A stretch of 64,000 bases of DNA, taken from positions 2,481,501 to 2,545,500 of the forward strand of contig NZ_LT906436.1 in the NCBI RefSeq assembly GCF_900187225.1, given 5' to 3'. Numbering within the stretch: the first letter of the stretch is position 1; each line of letters starts with the position of its first letter. The notes under the pieces were generated by a model that saw only the letters and a list, made by a program, of their open reading frames with translations, did not search any database and was not told the DNA's origin. The stretch is from Listeria monocytogenes (GTDB lineage: Bacteria > Bacillota > Bacilli > Lactobacillales > Listeriaceae). Below, piece by piece: positions 18,224 to 27,123 of the stretch. The translations under genes and the position numbers were made by a program.

Positions 18224-18899
18224 AGCCATATTCTCCTTGCTGCTCATCTCGAACAATTCTTCCATTCTCGATAGCGATTACCCGGTGTTTCAATGTGTTA
18301 ACAATTTCTTTGTTGTGGGTTGCCATCACGATGGTTGTTCCGCGATTGCTTATTTCTTCAAGGATATTCATGATTTCCCATGAAGTATCAGGATCTAGGT
18401 TACCGGTCGGTTCATCTGCTATTAATACTTTAGGCATATTTGCAATGGAGCGGGCAATGGATATCCGCTGTTGCTCACCACCGGAAAGTTCATCCGGCAA
18501 CATTCTTACTTTATGCTTAAGGTTGACTAAATCTAGCACTTCCATAACACGTTCTTTAATTACGGATGGTTCTGTCTCAACCACTTCCATCGCATAAGCA
18601 ATGTTTTCATAAACTGTTTTGCTTTGAAGTAATTTGTAATCTTGGAATACCACGCCTACATTACGACGTAAATATGGGATTTCACGATTTTTCATATTAA
18701 TCAAATCAAATTTGTCTACGATGATTTTGCCTTTTGTCGCTCGTTCTTCTCTGTAAATCATTTTGATGAAGGTAGATTTACCAGCACCACTCGGACCTAC
18801 TACATAAACAAATTCCCCTTCGCCAATGTTAATGTTGAGTCCATTGGCAGCTGTTATGCCGTTAGGGTATTTCTTATAAACATCTTCCATTAATATCAT
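18213..18899 (-). CDS. ftsE: Cell division ATP-binding protein FtsE
   Basis: 228-residue ABC ATPase. Walker A GPSGAGKST near 36, signature LSGGEQQRI near 138, Walker B VLIADEPTGNLDP near 158 and the switch His in MATHNKEIV. VGVVFQDYKLL is the Q-loop typical of FtsE. It drives FtsX-dependent activation of cell-wall hydrolases. AAGGTGAT precedes the ATG. It is first in an ftsE-ftsX-spl-M23 gene run on the minus strand. Confidence 0.95.
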   Translation of the reverse strand: MILMEDVYKKYPNGITAANGLNINIGEGEFVYVVGPSGAGKSTFIKMIYREERATKGKIIVDKFDLINMKNREIPYLRRNVGVVFQDYKLLQSKTVYENIAYAMEVVETEPSVIKERVMEVLDLVNLKHKVRMLPDELSGGEQQRISIARSIANMPKVLIADEPTGNLDPDTSWEIMNILEEISNRGTTIVMATHNKEIVNTLKHRVIAIENGRIVRDEQQGEYGYEI

Positions 18900-19156
18900 T
18901 TTATCACCTTACTATGCCTTTCTACTGAGTTACATTTTAGGTAATGCATGGTAACCATGAAGATGAGTTGTTTGTAGGTACGAATTTAAACTCACAACAT
19001 AAGCTTAATTATACCATGACAGTTTTTCATCTATAGGTTAATTGCATTACAATTATATTTCAGGGTGTGACAATATCTCGATTATTGTAATAGGAAATAC
19101 GATTATTACGTTGATTTCCAATTTATATTTGTCTGTGGTTTAGAGTTATTAAGACA
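18900..19156. other. ftsE upstream region
   Basis: About 250 bases with no open frame of note. It should hold the ftsE promoter, since a minus-strand terminator lies at its upstream end. AT-rich stretches are present, but I cannot choose one promoter with confidence. Confidence 0.4.
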
Positions 19157-19186
19157 AAATAAAAAAGAACCCACATTGGTCTTTTC
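19157..19186 (-). terminator. Orphan minus-strand terminator upstream of ftsE
   Basis: AAAAG-ACC pairs with GGT-(A)-CTTTT around a six-base loop. Read minus it is followed by TTTTTTATTTT, a convincing intrinsic terminator. The preceding gene already has its own terminator about 170 bases upstream, so this one implies a short transcript starting between 19187 and about 19357. Confidence 0.6.
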
Positions 19187-19355
19187 TACTGCTAACATTG
19201 TAACTTGTTTTTACCCTAAATAACATTACAGGTACATTAAAAATCATTACAGTTCTAGCTAGCGGAATAGACCAATCCAGTTAAAATAGCTCGAGGTCTG
19301 CAACTAGGCTAAACTCGTTTGTCATCAAATTGTCAAAAAGCTGGCCTAAAAACTT

Positions 19356-19403
19356 AAAAAAGTACCATTTCCTGACTAAAAAAGTTAGGAAATGGTACTT
19401 TTT
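19356..19403 (-). terminator. Terminator after the YitT-family gene
   Basis: A perfect long stem (GTACCATTTCCT with AGGAAATGGTAC, extended by A-T pairs) with a T-run on the minus strand, touching the stop codon of the upstream gene. Confidence 0.92.
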
Positions 19404-20266
19404 TATGATGTAAAACCTTCACCCATTACTTCACTTGCACTCATTACAACCACAAAAGCCTCTGGGTCTATCTCTTTTATAACTTCTTTTAACCTTGAAA
19501 ATTCGCTTTGCGCAATGACACATAATAAAATTTGCTTGTCATCCTCTGTATATCCACCTTTTGCGGAGAGCCGAGTAATGCCTCGGTCAATTTTAAACAG
19601 AATTGCTTGGCGGATTGCTTCTTGATTTTCAGAAATAATAAAGACTGTTTTGGATTGATTTAAACCAACTTGTACCAAATCAATTGTTTTACTTGTAGCG
19701 AATAATCCGACAAGTGCGTACAGTCCTGATTCAATATCAAAAACAAACATCGCCGAAATAACAACGAATCCATCAATCAAAGCCACACAAATCCCCAATG
19801 TTAGATGGGAATATTTATGCAAAATTTGTGCTGCGACATCCGTGCCACCAGTAGATGCTTTGCCTCGAAAAACGATTCCAAGTCCCATTCCCACAAGTAC
19901 GCCGCCAAACAAAGCAGCCACAAGAGGTTCATGCGTCCATGGTTCCAATCCTTGCGTTAAATACACAAAGAATGGCAAAAGCATTGTTCCAACAAAAGTT
20001 TTCAACCCGAATTGATAGCCTAAAAAGAATAATCCCGCTAGAAATAAAGGAATATTAAATGCCCACTGAATAAAAGCTGGATTCCAACCTGTTAAATAGT
20101 TAATAATCGTACTTATCCCACTCACTCCGCCAGAAGCAACGTGATTCGGGAGTAGTAAAACATTAAAAGCAAGTGCGATGAGAGCTGCACCTATAATGAC
20201 ATAAATATACTCAATTAATTTAGAAGCAACTGGGGATAGCGGTTGTTTCTTTCTTTTATTTGTCAT
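19403..20266 (-). CDS. YitT-family membrane protein (YvjA-like, DUF2179)
   Basis: 287 residues. Five to six membrane helices occupy about residues 15-175 and contain the YitT signatures LLPNHVASGGVSGIS near 50 and FRGKASTGGTDVAAQIL near 133. A cytoplasmic DUF2179 domain follows (about 210-287; RGITRLSAKGGYTEDDKQILLCVI). The family is widespread in Firmicutes and its function is unknown. The B. subtilis relative YvjA also lies near prfB and ftsEX. It starts five bases after the prfB stop codon, so the two are probably co-transcribed and translationally coupled. Confidence 0.85.
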   Translation of the reverse strand: MTNKRKKQPLSPVASKLIEYIYVIIGAALIALAFNVLLLPNHVASGGVSGISTIINYLTGWNPAFIQWAFNIPLFLAGLFFLGYQFGLKTFVGTMLLPFFVYLTQGLEPWTHEPLVAALFGGVLVGMGLGIVFRGKASTGGTDVAAQILHKYSHLTLGICVALIDGFVVISAMFVFDIESGLYALVGLFATSKTIDLVQVGLNQSKTVFIISENQEAIRQAILFKIDRGITRLSAKGGYTEDDKQILLCVIAQSEFSRLKEVIKEIDPEAFVVVMSASEVMGEGFTS

Positions 20267-20271
20267 CTCTT

Positions 20272-21373
20272 TTATCCAATCCTAGAACGCAAATATGCAT
20301 TGATAAAGTCGTCTAAGTCTCCATCCATTACTGCTTGAATATTACCGGTTTCGTAATTTGTGCGATGATCTTTCACCATGGAGTAAGGGTGGAAAACATA
20401 GGAACGAATTTGGCTTCCCCAACCAATTTCTTTTTGTTCTCCACGAATTTCTGCTAGCTCGCGTTCTTTTTCTTCTTGTTCTTTTTGATACAGCTTTGTT
20501 TTTAACATTTTCATTGCTTGTTCACGGTTTTTAAGCTGTGAACGTTCAGATTGACAGGTTACGACAATCCCGGACGGAATATGCGTCATCCGAACTGCAG
20601 AGTCGGTTGTATTGATATGCTGTCCACCGGCACCAGTTGCGCGGTACGTATCAATTTTCAAATCTTCTGTACGAACTTCGATTTCAATATCGTCATCTAA
20701 TTCTGGCATGACATCTACAGAAACAAATGATGTATGACGTCTACCTGATGAATCAAATGGAGAAATACGTACAAGACGATGTACTCCTTTTTCCGCTTTT
20801 AAATAGCCGTAAGCATTGTGGCCTTTTATAAGTAGCGTAACACTTTTTATTCCAGCTTCGTCCCCTGCTTGGTAATCGAGCATCTCTACTTTAAAGCCTT
20901 TTTTCTCAGACCAACGTTGATACATACGAAGTAACATCGAACCCCAGTCTTGTGATTCTGTACCACCAGCACCTGGATGAAGTTCTAAAATAGCATTATT
21001 TTTGTCATATGGATCACTTAGCATCAGTTTTAATTCAAATTCACTAATAGTCGCCATGTAAGCTTTAATATCTTTTTCTAATTCTTCTTGTAAATCTTCA
21101 TCCGCTTCTTCTTTTAACAGTTCCAGACTAATTTCCATGCTTTCTTGTTCTTCTTCTAGCGCATGGAACGCTTGGTATGTTTCTTTATATACATTGGATT
21201 CATTGATTACTTTTTGCGCTGCTTGTTGGTCGTTCCAAAAATTCGGATCCAACATTTGGTCTTCTAACTCAGCAATTCGAACTTCCATGCTGTCTAAGTC
21301 AAAGAGACCCCCTAAAGTCTTTGATTTGCTGTGCTGTTTTCTCTAGTTCATTACGAATTTCTGCTAATTCCAT
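20272..21373 (-). CDS. prfB: Peptide chain release factor 2 with programmed +1 frameshift
   Basis: RF2 releases peptides at UGA and UAA. The first 24 codons start at ATG 21371-21373 ([15 protein letters not shown]...) and end in CTT-TGA (TGA at 21299-21301). A +1 shift at CTTTGAC continues into the remaining frame, giving 366 residues. An internal Shine-Dalgarno AGGGGG (21308-21313) lies three bases before the CTT, the classic stimulator. Low RF2 therefore favours its own synthesis. The catalytic GGQ (GAGGQHINT) is near residue 250 and an SPF stop-recognition motif ([14 protein letters not shown]) is present. secA lies upstream, with a terminator between. Confidence 0.97.
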
Positions 21374-21415
21374 TCTAATTCCACCTTTTTTGAATTTACT
21401 TACAAACTTTCATAG

Positions 21416-21443
21416 CAAAAAGCGCCGTCTTGCAGGCGCTTTT
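21416..21443 (-). terminator. Terminator after secA
   Basis: AAAAAGCGCC pairs with GGCGCTTTTT across an eight-base loop; the minus-strand T-run follows. It sits 15 bases past the secA stop and 44 bases before the prfB start, so prfB relies on read-through or a promoter inside this gap. Confidence 0.88.
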
Positions 21444-21457
21444 TAAATTGTTTTAAT

Positions 21458-23971
21458 CTATGCTTCTTTACCATGACAATTTTTATATTTTTTACCGCTA
21501 CCACAAGGACATGGATCATTACGTCCAATGTGTTGATCTTTGCGGATTGGTTGGCGTTTCGCTTCTGGTTTACCTTCAGCAGGATTAATTGCTTCTCCCT
21601 TGGCAACTTGCTCGCGTTCAAGGTTTTGGCGAATTTCAGCTTTCATGATATAACGCGCCACGTCTTCATCGATGGAAGATACCATCGCTTCAAACATTTC
21701 GAAGCCTTCTGATTGATACTCACGAAGCGGATCAATTTGACCGTACGCACGTAAATGAATACCGTCACGTAAATGATCCATTGCATCAATATGATCAACC
21801 CATTTAGTATCAACAACACGAAGCAATACTACTTTTTCGAATTCGTTAAATTCTTCTGGAGGTAGTAGTGTTTCTTTTTCGTCGTAAGCCGCTTTGATTT
21901 TATCTAAAATTAGATTTTGAATATCTTCGCTTGTTCTATTTTGTAGATCTTCTAGTGTGATTGTACCTTCAGGAAGTAAGTTCGCATCCACATAGTCGAT
22001 AATTCCTTGTAAATTCCAAGCTTCTTCAGGTTCATGACTTGATGCATTACTAGAAACGATAAAGTTGACTGTACGTTGAATCATTTGTTCAATAATTTCA
22101 CGCAAACTGTTTTCTGCATTAATTACTTCATAACGCTGTTTATAGATAACTTCACGTTGTTGGCGAAGTACATCATCATATTGTAAAACTTGTTTCCGGG
22201 AATCAAAGTTATTTCCTTCCACACGTCTTTGTGCGGATTCAACTGCACGACTAACCATTTTACTTTGGATAGCATCTTCTGCCATACCAAAGCGTTCCAT
22301 CATTGATTTCATATTGTCCGAACCGAAACGACGCATCAATTCATCTTCCATAGAAAGATAAAATTGAGTCACACCAGGGTCCCCTTGACGTCCAGAACGA
22401 CCACGTAACTGGTTATCTATCCGACGTGATTCATGACGTTCTGTACCAATAACTGCTAAACCTCCAGCTTCAATCGTACCTTCACCAAGTTTGATATCCG
22501 TACCACGACCAGCCATGTTGGTTGCGATTACTACCGCACCACGTTCACCTGCATGTTTAATGATATCAGCTTCGCGTTCATGTTGCTTCGCGTTTAGTAC
22601 ATCATGCTTAATTCCTTTGCGTTTTAATTTGCTAGAAATAAGTTCGGATGTTTCAATCGCAACAGTCCCGACTAATACGGGTTGTCCTTTTGCATGACGC
22701 TCGGCGATATCTTCAACTACTGCATTAAATTTCGCTTCAATCGTTGTGTAAATTAAATCAGGACGGTCATCACGAATAATTACTTTATTAGTTGGAATTT
22801 CAATAACGCGCATATTATAAATATCGCGGAACTCTTCTTCTTCCGTTTTTGCAGTACCCGTCATCCCTGCAAGTTTTTTATACATACGGAAATAGTTTTG
22901 GAATGTAATTGTCGCCATTGTTTTGGATTCGTTTTGAATAGTTACGCCTTCTTTTGCTTCAAGCGCTTGGTGTAAGCCTTCACTGAAACGACGACCTTTC
23001 ATAATACGACCAGTAAATTGGTCAACGATTAATACTTCATCATCTTGAACAACATAATCGACATCTAGACTCATTGTATAGTTAGCTTTTAACGCTTGAG
23101 CAATATGATGTAAAATTACGGTATTTTCCAAATCAAAAAGGTTCTCTACATCAAAGTAGTTTTCTCCTTTTGTCATACCGTCTTCGGTTAATTGAACAGA
23201 TTTTGTTTTAATATCAACTGTATAATCTTCCTCTTCTGTAAGAGTACGGACAAAAGTATTTGCACGCACATATAGAATAGTCGATTTTTCCGCTTCTCCA
23301 GAAATAATTAATGGTGTTCTCGCTTCATCGACCAAAATGGAATCGACTTCATCGATAACAGCAAAAGCTAGCGGACGTTGTACCATTTCTTCTTTGTAAA
23401 CGACCATGTTATCACGCAAATAGTCAAATCCTAATTCATTATTTGTGCTATACGTAATATCACATGCATAAGCTTCTCGTTTTTCTGTACTCGATAAAGC
23501 ATTTAGGTTAAGCCCTACAGAAAGTCCAAGGAAATTGTATAAAACTCCCATTTCTTCGGCATCACGATGAGCTAAGTATTCATTGACAGTAACCACATGC
23601 ACCCCTTCACCAGAAAGTGCATTTAAATAAACTGGTAGTGTCGCTGTTAACGTTTTACCTTCACCAGTTTTCATCTCTGCAATGTTACCTTCGTGGAGAA
23701 CAATTCCACCCATTAATTGAACTTTAAATGGATACAATCCTAGCGCACGTTTCGCACCTTCTCTGGCAACAGCAAATGCTTCTACCAATAAGTCATCCAG
23801 CGTCTCACCTTTTTGAACACGCTCTTTAAACTCTACTGTTTTTTCACGTAGAGCATCATCCGAAAGAGCCGCAGTTTCATCCGCTAAAGCAATAATCTCA
23901 TCTGCTTTTCTCTCCAAATATTTAACATCTTTTTTTCCTGATTCAAAAATCTTTTTCAATAGTCCAGCCAT
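21458..23971 (-). CDS. secA: Preprotein translocase ATPase SecA (SecA1)
   Basis: 837 residues, the usual length of the essential SecA1. Walker [13 protein letters not shown] near 101, [19 protein letters not shown] near 208, a preprotein cross-linking domain (about 220-370), the helicase ATPase half with [12 protein letters not shown] and [13 protein letters not shown] near 490-525, and a C-terminal zinc tail [13 protein letters not shown] that binds SecB-like partners or phospholipid. It powers Sec-dependent export, including the hydrolases and lipoproteins in this window. GAGGAG precedes the ATG. The accessory Listeria secA2 is a different, shorter gene not in this window. Confidence 0.97.
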
Positions 23972-24150
23972 TTAAATTCTCCTCTACTGTTTTCGCTGTC
24001 ATCGCGCGGTTTCATCTATAATAACTTTCAGGAATTATCTTCACTTAAATATACAAACTAATTCTATCACTTATTAACTAAAATATACAACTGGTTATCT
24101 CTTTTTAGTCAATAAAATTATCAAAATGCCATAAATTCTTCATCTAAAAG

Positions 24151-24180
24151 TAAAAAAATGGAGACCTAGATTGGCCCCCA
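24151..24180 (-). terminator. Terminator after hpf
   Basis: GGGGGCC pairs with GGTCTCC (two G-U pairs) around a six-base loop, followed on the minus strand by ATTTTTTTA. It ends the hpf transcript before secA. Confidence 0.75.
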
Positions 24181-24201
24181 TCTGTAAATTATTATTTTAA
24201 A

Positions 24202-24765
24202 TTAGTTTGTTTCAATCAAACCATACTTACCGTCTTTACGAGAATAAACGATATTAGTACCATTTGTTTCTGCATCAGTGTATACATAGAAACTATGACC
24301 TAACAAGTTCATTTGTAAAACAGCTTCTTCACTATCCATCGGTTTCAATGAAAATTGTTTTGTTCTTACAATTTCAAGATCAAAATCTCCTTCATTTTCT
24401 TCTGGTGGTGTGCTGCCGTTAACATCAGAATAAGCAAAATAATCTCTTTCTGCACCTTTGTCGCGGAACTTGCGGTTTACTTTTGTTTTATGTTTGCGAA
24501 TTTGTCTTTCTAATTTATCTACAATTAAATCGATGCTAGCATATAAATCTCCACTTGTTTCTTCTGCACGTAGCACAAGATTTGGGAGCGGAATGGTCAC
24601 TTCAACTTTCGCATTTTTATCGGAATATACTTTTAAATTAACATGAACGTTAGCGTCTGGAGTCTCCGTAAAATATCGTTCTAATTTATCGATTTTCTTT
24701 TCAACATAATCTCGAATCGGTTCTGTTACTTCAATATTTTCTCCACGAATGTTGTACTTAAGCAT
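24202..24765 (-). CDS. hpf: Long-form ribosome hibernation promoting factor
   Basis: 187 residues. The N-terminal ribosome-binding domain (LKYNIRGENIEVTEPIRDYVEKKIDKL, about 1-100) lies in the decoding channel. A linker (about 105-130) joins it to the C-terminal dimerisation domain (FSLKPMDSEEAVLQMNLLGHSFYVY...). This long form pairs two 70S ribosomes into 100S particles in stationary phase. The ATG at 24765 is fixed by AAAGGAGG directly upstream; an in-frame extension reaching 24867 lacks a ribosome site. A sigma-B promoter lies upstream, in agreement with the stress role. Confidence 0.96.
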   Translation of the reverse strand: MLKYNIRGENIEVTEPIRDYVEKKIDKLERYFTETPDANVHVNLKVYSDKNAKVEVTIPLPNLVLRAEETSGDLYASIDLIVDKLERQIRKHKTKVNRKFRDKGAERDYFAYSDVNGSTPPEENEGDFDLEIVRTKQFSLKPMDSEEAVLQMNLLGHSFYVYTDAETNGTNIVYSRKDGKYGLIETN

Positions 24766-24818
24766 AGCAATTCCTCCTTTGAAATAAAACAAAATAACGA
24801 TAAAGAAGAGTATTCTTC

Positions 24819-24841
24819 TTACCCTTAGTCTACGTGAAAAC
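24819..24841 (-). promoter_or_regulatory. Sigma-B promoter of hpf
   Basis: On the minus strand GTTT (24838-24841), a 13-base spacer and GGGTAA (24819-24824) match the Listeria and Bacillus sigma-B consensus GTTT-N13/15-GGGWAW. It lies about 55 bases before the hpf start codon. hpf is known as a general-stress gene in these genera. Confidence 0.8.
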
Positions 24842-24959
24842 GATGTGTTTTGCAAACATTTGCACAAAGAGCTAAGAAGCTTACATTCACTTATCTTTAT
24901 TTAGTATTTTATTCCACTAATACCGCTTCCGCAAACCTCTTTTAGAAGATAAATATCAA

Positions 24960-25616
24960 CTATCTGAATATTGTTAGTGCGCTCACCTTGTGCACTCCAG
25001 CTTCTTTTAAGATTTGTGCTGCTAGGTTAAGTGTGCTTCCTGTGGTGTATATATCATCAAATAATATTACTTCTGTTGACTTCAAAATTTCTTTTCCTGA
25101 AAAGTAAAATGCTTGTTCAGATGCTAATCGTTCCCTCTTTGTCTTTTTAGATTGCTTCTCTGTATGCTTTTTGGCTAAAAGCTCTTCGTATAGGATGCCA
25201 GATTGTTTTAATATCGCGGTTGTTTGATTAAACCCGCGTTCTAATTTCCGCGTCTCGCTTACTGGAATTGGCACAATCTTCTCTTTCTTTTCTGATAGAA
25301 AGGTACTTAATTCCTTTTTGAAAATAGCCCCTATTTCATAATCCCCTTGAAATTTAAACTTCTTCATATATTCTTTGGCGAAATCATTGTAACGATAGAT
25401 GGATTTATTACTATCTAAAAAATGTGTTCTACTTTGGCAGTCCTCGCAGACATCATCTAAGGATTCTTTACTACAATTTTTACATAGTAAGCCAGTTAGT
25501 TTTTCAAACCCCGCTAAGCATAAATTACAACAAATTGGCAGAGGTTCAAATAACCAACTTGTTTCCCAACTGGCACTTTGCCTAACCGGCTGAAAACAAA
25601 GTAAGCAATTAGTCAT
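24960..25616 (-). CDS. comFC: Competence protein ComFC (phosphoribosyltransferase-like)
   Basis: 218 residues. An N-terminal zinc cluster (MTNCLLCFQPV, CCNLCLAGFEKL, CKNC, CEDCQ, residues about 4-60) is followed by a PRTase-type domain whose PRPP loop reads VILFDDIYTTGSTLN near 183-197. ComFC works with the ComFA ATPase in taking up single-stranded DNA during transformation. Its first codons overlap the end of comFA by eight bases, indicating coupled translation. Unlike B. subtilis, no comFB gene lies between the two. No own promoter is visible, so it depends on the comFA promoter. Confidence 0.9.
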   Translation of the reverse strand: MTNCLLCFQPVRQSASWETSWLFEPLPICCNLCLAGFEKLTGLLCKNCSKESLDDVCEDCQSRTHFLDSNKSIYRYNDFAKEYMKKFKFQGDYEIGAIFKKELSTFLSEKKEKIVPIPVSETRKLERGFNQTTAILKQSGILYEELLAKKHTEKQSKKTKRERLASEQAFYFSGKEILKSTEVILFDDIYTTGSTLNLAAQILKEAGVHKVSALTIFR

Positions 25617-26928
25617 CTAACATCCCTTCTATCACTCCTTGTTGATTCATTTTTTGAATGTGAGAGATAGCTTGCTTCATTTCTATTGTTTTACCGTAAT
25701 GAAAAAAACAAACGTCTCCAGTCGGATGGGATATTTTCCTACCTGCTCTTCCTGAAATCTGAACTAAAGCAGCTTCCGTAAAAATACGACCCTCACTTCC
25801 AAACACCGCTACTTGCACATCTGTAAAAGTAACGCCTCTCTCTAAAATTGTAGTTGTTAATAACAGTTTGATTTTCCCTTTTCGTAGCCATTCCACTTTC
25901 TCTTTGCGCAATTCATCGGCTGAATGGACTGTCACTGGGCGGATATAACCCTTATTTTCAAGTGCCTTTGCAAATTTATTCATAGCATCAATTTCTGGAA
26001 AGAAAATTAAAGCCGGCTGATCTTTCTTCTCCACACCATTCATCCACTGAATAAGCTTGGGAGATATTTTCCCTTTAGCTAAATTCTTTTTCCATGGACC
26101 AATCCAGCACGTTCTTGGCACAGGCAATTTCTTTCGGTGATATCGTCCAGGAATTTTCACAAAATTACGTTTTCCTTTTACACACTCTTCTTGCCACTTT
26201 TTCTCTGGTGTTGCTGTGATTATTATTGTGGAACCTTCTTTTGTCCTGGCTTTCATAACGGCATATTCTAAAAAAGGGTCTTTTGCATAAGGAAATGCAT
26301 CTACTTCATCAATAAAAATAACTTGAAACGTTTCATAAAAGCGAATAAGCTGATGGGTCGTCGCTATCACGAACTGCTCTCCTTGGTAGTTATCTTTTGA
26401 GTCTCCATATAGACAAACAATATCCATGCTAGGGAAAGCTTCTTTTAAACGAGGAAGAAGTTCTAAACAAACATCCACTCTCGGAGAAGCAACACAAATT
26501 CTAAAACCTTGTCGCAAAGCCCAGTCCATTCCTTCAAACATCATCTCCGTTTTTCCAGATCCGGCAACCGCCCAAAGCAACATATCCATTTTTCCTTTTA
26601 AATTAATGACTACCGCGTTTGATGCTTTTCGCTGTCCCGCTGACAAAACTCCTTCCCATCTCAATAATATTTCCTTTGTCTTTGGTAATAACATAGCTTG
26701 TTGATAGTATAATTTTTGGCAACTATTTACTCGTCCCATAACAATGCAATTTCTACAATAAATACAATCCTCTCTCTTACATAATGCACAGCACATTTTG
26801 CCAAATAACTGCGCATCCGTATTTCCACATCGAAAGCATTTGTTTGATTCTATTGCTACTACTTCTCTTAATCCCTCATTACTCTCTATTTCACGTTCTT
26901 GATACAGTCTTCCCGGGAAGATGTCCAT
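25609..26928 (-). CDS. comFA: Competence DNA-uptake ATPase ComFA
   Basis: 439-residue superfamily 2 helicase-like ATPase. An N-terminal four-Cys zinc motif (CFRCGNTDAQLFGKMCCALC, about residues 32-51) and a second Cys cluster precede Walker A VAGSGKTEM near 118. DEVDAFPY is the DEAD-like box, TATPEKK is motif III, and ISGRAGRK near 391 is motif VI. It drives import of transforming DNA through ComEC. It starts ATG and lies behind three ComK-type AT-boxes. Com proteins in L. monocytogenes have also been linked to phagosome escape, so expression may matter outside transformation. Confidence 0.92.
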   Translation of the reverse strand: MDIFPGRLYQEREIESNEGLREVVAIESNKCFRCGNTDAQLFGKMCCALCKREDCIYCRNCIVMGRVNSCQKLYYQQAMLLPKTKEILLRWEGVLSAGQRKASNAVVINLKGKMDMLLWAVAGSGKTEMMFEGMDWALRQGFRICVASPRVDVCLELLPRLKEAFPSMDIVCLYGDSKDNYQGEQFVIATTHQLIRFYETFQVIFIDEVDAFPYAKDPFLEYAVMKARTKEGSTIIITATPEKKWQEECVKGKRNFVKIPGRYHRKKLPVPRTCWIGPWKKNLAKGKISPKLIQWMNGVEKKDQPALIFFPEIDAMNKFAKALENKGYIRPVTVHSADELRKEKVEWLRKGKIKLLLTTTILERGVTFTDVQVAVFGSEGRIFTEAALVQISGRAGRKISHPTGDVCFFHYGKTIEMKQAISHIQKMNQQGVIEGMLDD

Positions 26929-26947
26929 CTGTATTCACCTCCCCTTA

Positions 26948-27050
26948 GTTATACACTTTTTCTTTTTTTATTGCAGAAACGAAATACTTGTTTTCGACCG
27001 CATACTTATAAACAAAACAAGTATTTCTTTTAGACGAAAACGAGTATTTT
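26948..27050 (-). promoter_or_regulatory. ComK-type operator and promoter of comFA (three AT-boxes)
   Basis: Three 13-bp near-palindromes of the AAAAN5TTTT type lie at 26982-26994 (AAATACTTGTTTT), 27014-27026 (AAAACAAGTATTT) and 27037-27049 (AAAACGAGTATTT). Each has one mismatch, and their centres are 32 and 23 bp apart. Downstream are a weak -35 (CTGCAA, 26971-26976) and TATAAC -10 (26948-26953) with a 17-bp spacer. A poor -35 beside AT-boxes is typical of ComK-activated promoters. The same geometry recurs before the ssb gene. Confidence 0.7.
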
Positions 27051-27090
27051 TGCTATCCAAAACTACTGAAAAAACAAATTTAGTCTCCAT

Positions 27091-27123
27091 GAAAAAATCT
27101 CCAGCTAAAAGCCGGAGATTTCT
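27091..27123 (-). terminator. Terminator after degV
   Basis: AATCTCCGGC pairs with GCTGGAGATT around a four-base loop and is followed on the minus strand by six T's. It separates degV from the comF operon. Confidence 0.92.

Noticed and set aside
21299-21301. In-frame TGA early in prfB as evidence for a pseudogene
   Set aside because: The CTTTGA context with AGGGGG upstream is the conserved RF2 autoregulatory frameshift, so the gene is intact.
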